64,000 bases of DNA from NCBI RefSeq assembly GCF_001636695.1, contig NZ_LGEL01000002.1, positions 1 to 64,000 on the forward strand, read 5' to 3'. Made by a program: the position numbers and the translations under genes. Below are positions 61,730 to 64,000 of this stretch, piece after piece (the first letter of the stretch is position 1; each line of letters begins with the position of its first letter). The notes under the pieces are model-generated. The model was not told where the DNA came from. It was given only the letters and a program-made list of their open reading frames with translations, and did no database searches. Source of the stretch: Pedobacter panaciterrae. Lineage in GTDB: Bacteria > Bacteroidota > Bacteroidia > Sphingobacteriales > Sphingobacteriaceae.

Positions 61730-63610
61730 TTACTCTTCTGTACGCTTTTCCAGATCTTTTATACTAACTGTAATCATTTTACCTATTGGTTTGTTGTTAC
61801 GATAAGTTAAAACCCTTAAATGATCTGCCCCTTTAGGTATATTAAGCGTATCCGTATATTTTGGAGAAAAATTATCGGGAAAAGTATTATCGAATGTATA
61901 ATAGATATCTAATTTCTTTATTTCAGTATCTAACGCAATACGCAATGTCTTATTAACAGTGTCTTTTAATGGTTTTATTGTGGCATCGTATACACTTCTT
62001 GCATAGTTTATATTTGCTACATCGTACCTTTCAAGGTTACGCTCCATCCGGGATATAAAACTATCCCATCCTTTATTTTCTTTTTGTGACCATAGTACTT
62101 CGGCCAAAGCAAAAGCACGCGGCCATGTCATGTATTCTGCATGCCGGTAATTCGGTACAGATTCTGTCCACAAATTGCCTTGTCCTCCCAGTATTAGTGA
62201 AGGATCAGATATTTCGGCCGGAACAGGCTCAAAATTATAACAACCAGATAGGGTAAGCATAGAGTAAGTTGGTGGTTCTGCAGCTGGATCACCTTGATAA
62301 AGATCAAGATAACAGTTGTCGGCAGGGGTCATTATTACATGATGATTCATTTTAGCTGCTTCAATTCCTCCCTTCATTCCTCTCCAGCTCATTACAGTTG
62401 CCTCAGGTGCCAAACCACCTTCCAGTATTTCGTCCCATCCCATCATTTTTTTTCCTTTAGACTTAACAATGGTTTCCATACGCTTGATAAAGTAACTTTG
62501 CAATTCTTCAGGAGTTTGAAGCTTTTCATCTTTCATTCTCTTCTGGCATTTTTTGCAGTCTTTCCAAAATCCTTTAAAGCATTCATCACCGCCAACATGA
62601 ATATACTGCCCGGGGAAAAGTGCTGCTACCTCTCCCAATACCCGTTCCATAAATTCAAAACTTTCTTCATTCCCAGGACATAACGCATTGTCATCAATCC
62701 CATAAAAAGTATTACCAACATTTACTTTAAACGGCCCACCTGTACAGGAAAGATTCGGATAAGCTGCAAGTGCTGCAAGACTATGCCCTGGAACATCTAT
62801 TTCCGGCAGAATAGTTACAAAACGTTGTTGTGCGTACTTAACAATTTCTTTAATGTCCTCCTGAGTATAATATCCTCCATAATCTGCAACCTCATTGGGG
62901 CCTTGCGGATCACGCTTCCACCATAGCCCCATTCTTGGTGCTCGCCAAGCCCCTACTTCCGTAAGTTTGGGAAAGCTTTTAATTTCTATCCTCCAACCCT
63001 GATCATCAGTTAAATGCCAATGAAATACGTTCATCTTATATTTAGCGAGTTGATTGATGTATTTTTTGACCACTTCTTTTGGGAAATAGTGCCTGCTTAC
63101 ATCCAGCATTAAGCCTCTCCAGCCAAATCTGGGATAATCTATTATTTTAACGCATGGTATAGACCAGATTTTATTCTTAATGAGGTCTGGACTTTCTATT
63201 TCCTTTGGCAACAATTGCATTAATGTTTGCATACCATAAAAAATACCTGCCGGAAGATTTGCCGTAACTATTATTTTGGATGGTTTTACATCTAATGTGT
63301 ACCCTTCATCTCCTATCTGTTTATTATAAGATTTATTAATGGTCAACTGAATGATTGAAGCTCCACTTGTTGCATGGTTTAATGTAAAACCCGTTGGTGC
63401 TTTGATCATGGCAGCAAACAATTCTGCTATTTCCTTATTCTCGGGGCTTGCAATTAATTTAGTGGCTCCGGTTAGTTGGAAATTGCCCGAAAGTCTTTGA
63501 AGTTCTACTGGCTGCGGTATAAGTGCCGGAATAGTTTCTATTGCAAGCATATCTGTGGAGAATAGCATGCATATTGTAAATATTGCTATTCTGAAGGATT
63601 GGAAATTCAT
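61730..63610 (-). CDS. Glycoside hydrolase family 20 beta-N-acetylhexosaminidase
   Basis: 626 residues with signal peptide (1-~24). N-terminal GH20b-type domain (~28-150), then the catalytic barrel with FGWRGLMLDVSRHYFP, MNVFHWHLTDDQGWRIEI, the catalytic pair D342-E343 in HVGGDECF, and VMSWRGMKGG and WTE further on. Removes terminal GlcNAc/GalNAc from glycans or peptidoglycan-like substrates in the periplasm. The C-terminal ~90 residues resemble the chitobiase C-terminal beta domain (DIYYTFDNTFPDNFSPKY). Divergent from the lipoprotein gene at 63863. Confidence 0.94.
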   Translation of the reverse strand: MNFQSFRIAIFTICMLFSTDMLAIETIPALIPQPVELQRLSGNFQLTGATKLIASPENKEIAELFAAMIKAPTGFTLNHATSGASIIQLTINKSYNKQIGDEGYTLDVKPSKIIVTANLPAGIFYGMQTLMQLLPKEIESPDLIKNKIWSIPCVKIIDYPRFGWRGLMLDVSRHYFPKEVVKKYINQLAKYKMNVFHWHLTDDQGWRIEIKSFPKLTEVGAWRAPRMGLWWKRDPQGPNEVADYGGYYTQEDIKEIVKYAQQRFVTILPEIDVPGHSLAALAAYPNLSCTGGPFKVNVGNTFYGIDDNALCPGNEESFEFMERVLGEVAALFPGQYIHVGGDECFKGFWKDCKKCQKRMKDEKLQTPEELQSYFIKRMETIVKSKGKKMMGWDEILEGGLAPEATVMSWRGMKGGIEAAKMNHHVIMTPADNCYLDLYQGDPAAEPPTYSMLTLSGCYNFEPVPAEISDPSLILGGQGNLWTESVPNYRHAEYMTWPRAFALAEVLWSQKENKGWDSFISRMERNLERYDVANINYARSVYDATIKPLKDTVNKTLRIALDTEIKKLDIYYTFDNTFPDNFSPKYTDTLNIPKGADHLRVLTYRNNKPIGKMITVSIKDLEKRTEE

Positions 63611-63862
63611 ATTAGATTGATTGGTTCAAAAACTAAGATAATTATTTACAATACAATAAATATATCCTCTTATCCTGCGATCATTAACGCTCTTACTCTT
63701 TAACAACAGTCAATAAGAAAAACAACACTAATTCAGATATAATACAGTCAGTTCTTGGCAGCAAAGTAAAAGATTTAATACACTTATTTACAGAACTTAG
63801 TTTCTTTATTCTAACCAAGGAGTAAAACAATTAACCAATATAAACCTATAAATTATACTCTC

Positions 63863-64000
63863 ATGAGAAAAAAAATCTCGCTGTTCCTTTTATTAGCGGT
63901 GCTATTTTCAGCTTGTAGCAAAAATGAAATCCTGGAATCGAAAAGTCCAGTTGAAAAATCCACTTCATCTTTAAGGCTAAATTCTTCTAGTTCAATACCT
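63863..64000 (+). CDS. Lipoprotein gene, truncated by the window end
   Basis: 46 codons from ATG 63863 to the window edge. Begins MRKKISLFLLLAVLFSACSKNE, with a lipobox LFSAC (C18), then a Ser-rich spacer (STSSLRLNSSSSIP). An envelope lipoprotein, possibly a surface glycan-related protein, but too little is visible for a family call. Divergent from the GH20 gene. Confidence 0.7.
   Translation, partial: MRKKISLFLLLAVLFSACSKNEILESKSPVEKSTSSLRLNSSSSIP

Overview
The window is low-GC chromosomal DNA from a member of the Bacteroidota, most likely family Sphingobacteriaceae (Pedobacter or a close relative). This rests on SusC/SusD pairs, a one-protein hybrid two-component regulator, many TonB-type outer-membrane barrels, LytTR and AraC regulators, TAnnTTTG promoter boxes, and an almost complete lack of Shine-Dalgarno sequences. 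The genus is an inference. I saw no rRNA, tRNA, insertion sequence, prophage or CRISPR array.

Layout. 0.2-3.3 kb: two small unknown genes, hairpin repeats, a long foldable stretch and a serine hydrolase. 3.4-6.6 kb: an AraC regulator, a membrane protein and two divergent short-chain dehydrogenases around a 21-bp inverted repeat. 6.6-11.1 kb: an S41 peptidase, a Fic protein followed by a frameshifted DUF1835-type gene, and a second serine hydrolase. 11.4-16 kb: a LytS/LytTR pair facing an outer-membrane gene across an array of half-sites spaced 21 bp apart, then a third serine hydrolase. 16-25.6 kb: a VIT1-type transporter, a BlaI/M56 pair whose peptidase carries a collagen-like tail, two paralogous outer-membrane barrels, an AHSA1 protein and a tandem array of hairpin repeats. 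25.8-27.9 kb: a TetR-SDR pair with three operator-like sites and a TlpA-like thioredoxin.

28-40 kb looks like a sulfur-related district. A previously unlisted 35-residue, cysteine-rich leader peptide precedes a TonB receptor, which is followed by a mercaptopyruvate/thiosulfate sulfurtransferase. Further on lies a family 2A encapsulin (SrpI-like) operon: Tat-type superoxide dismutase, encapsulin shell, and a cysteine desulfurase with a 150-residue cargo-loading extension. The leader/TonB promoter and the encapsulin operon promoter share a 16-nt motif (14/16 identical). Between them sits an OmpR-type two-component system with a symmetric 11-bp-repeat control region.

40.4-52.9 kb is a polysaccharide utilisation locus, probably for beta-mannan: SusC, SusD, an IPT/TIG surface lipoprotein, a hybrid two-component regulator and two GH26 enzymes. 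Its two transcripts carry the same 28-bp box, each exactly 20 nt from a TAnTTTT box. 53-64 kb holds lipid A acyltransferase, an LTA-synthase-like sulfatase-fold transferase, a CBS protein, tandem AraC paralogs, small DUF genes, a duplicated alpha/beta hydrolase, MiaE, a GH20 hexosaminidase and the start of a lipoprotein gene that runs off the end.

Notable non-coding structure: a dispersed family of about 70-80 bp hairpins (arms of about 30 nt, core AGAGATCTCT) in four intergenic regions, and several strong bidirectional terminators between convergent genes.
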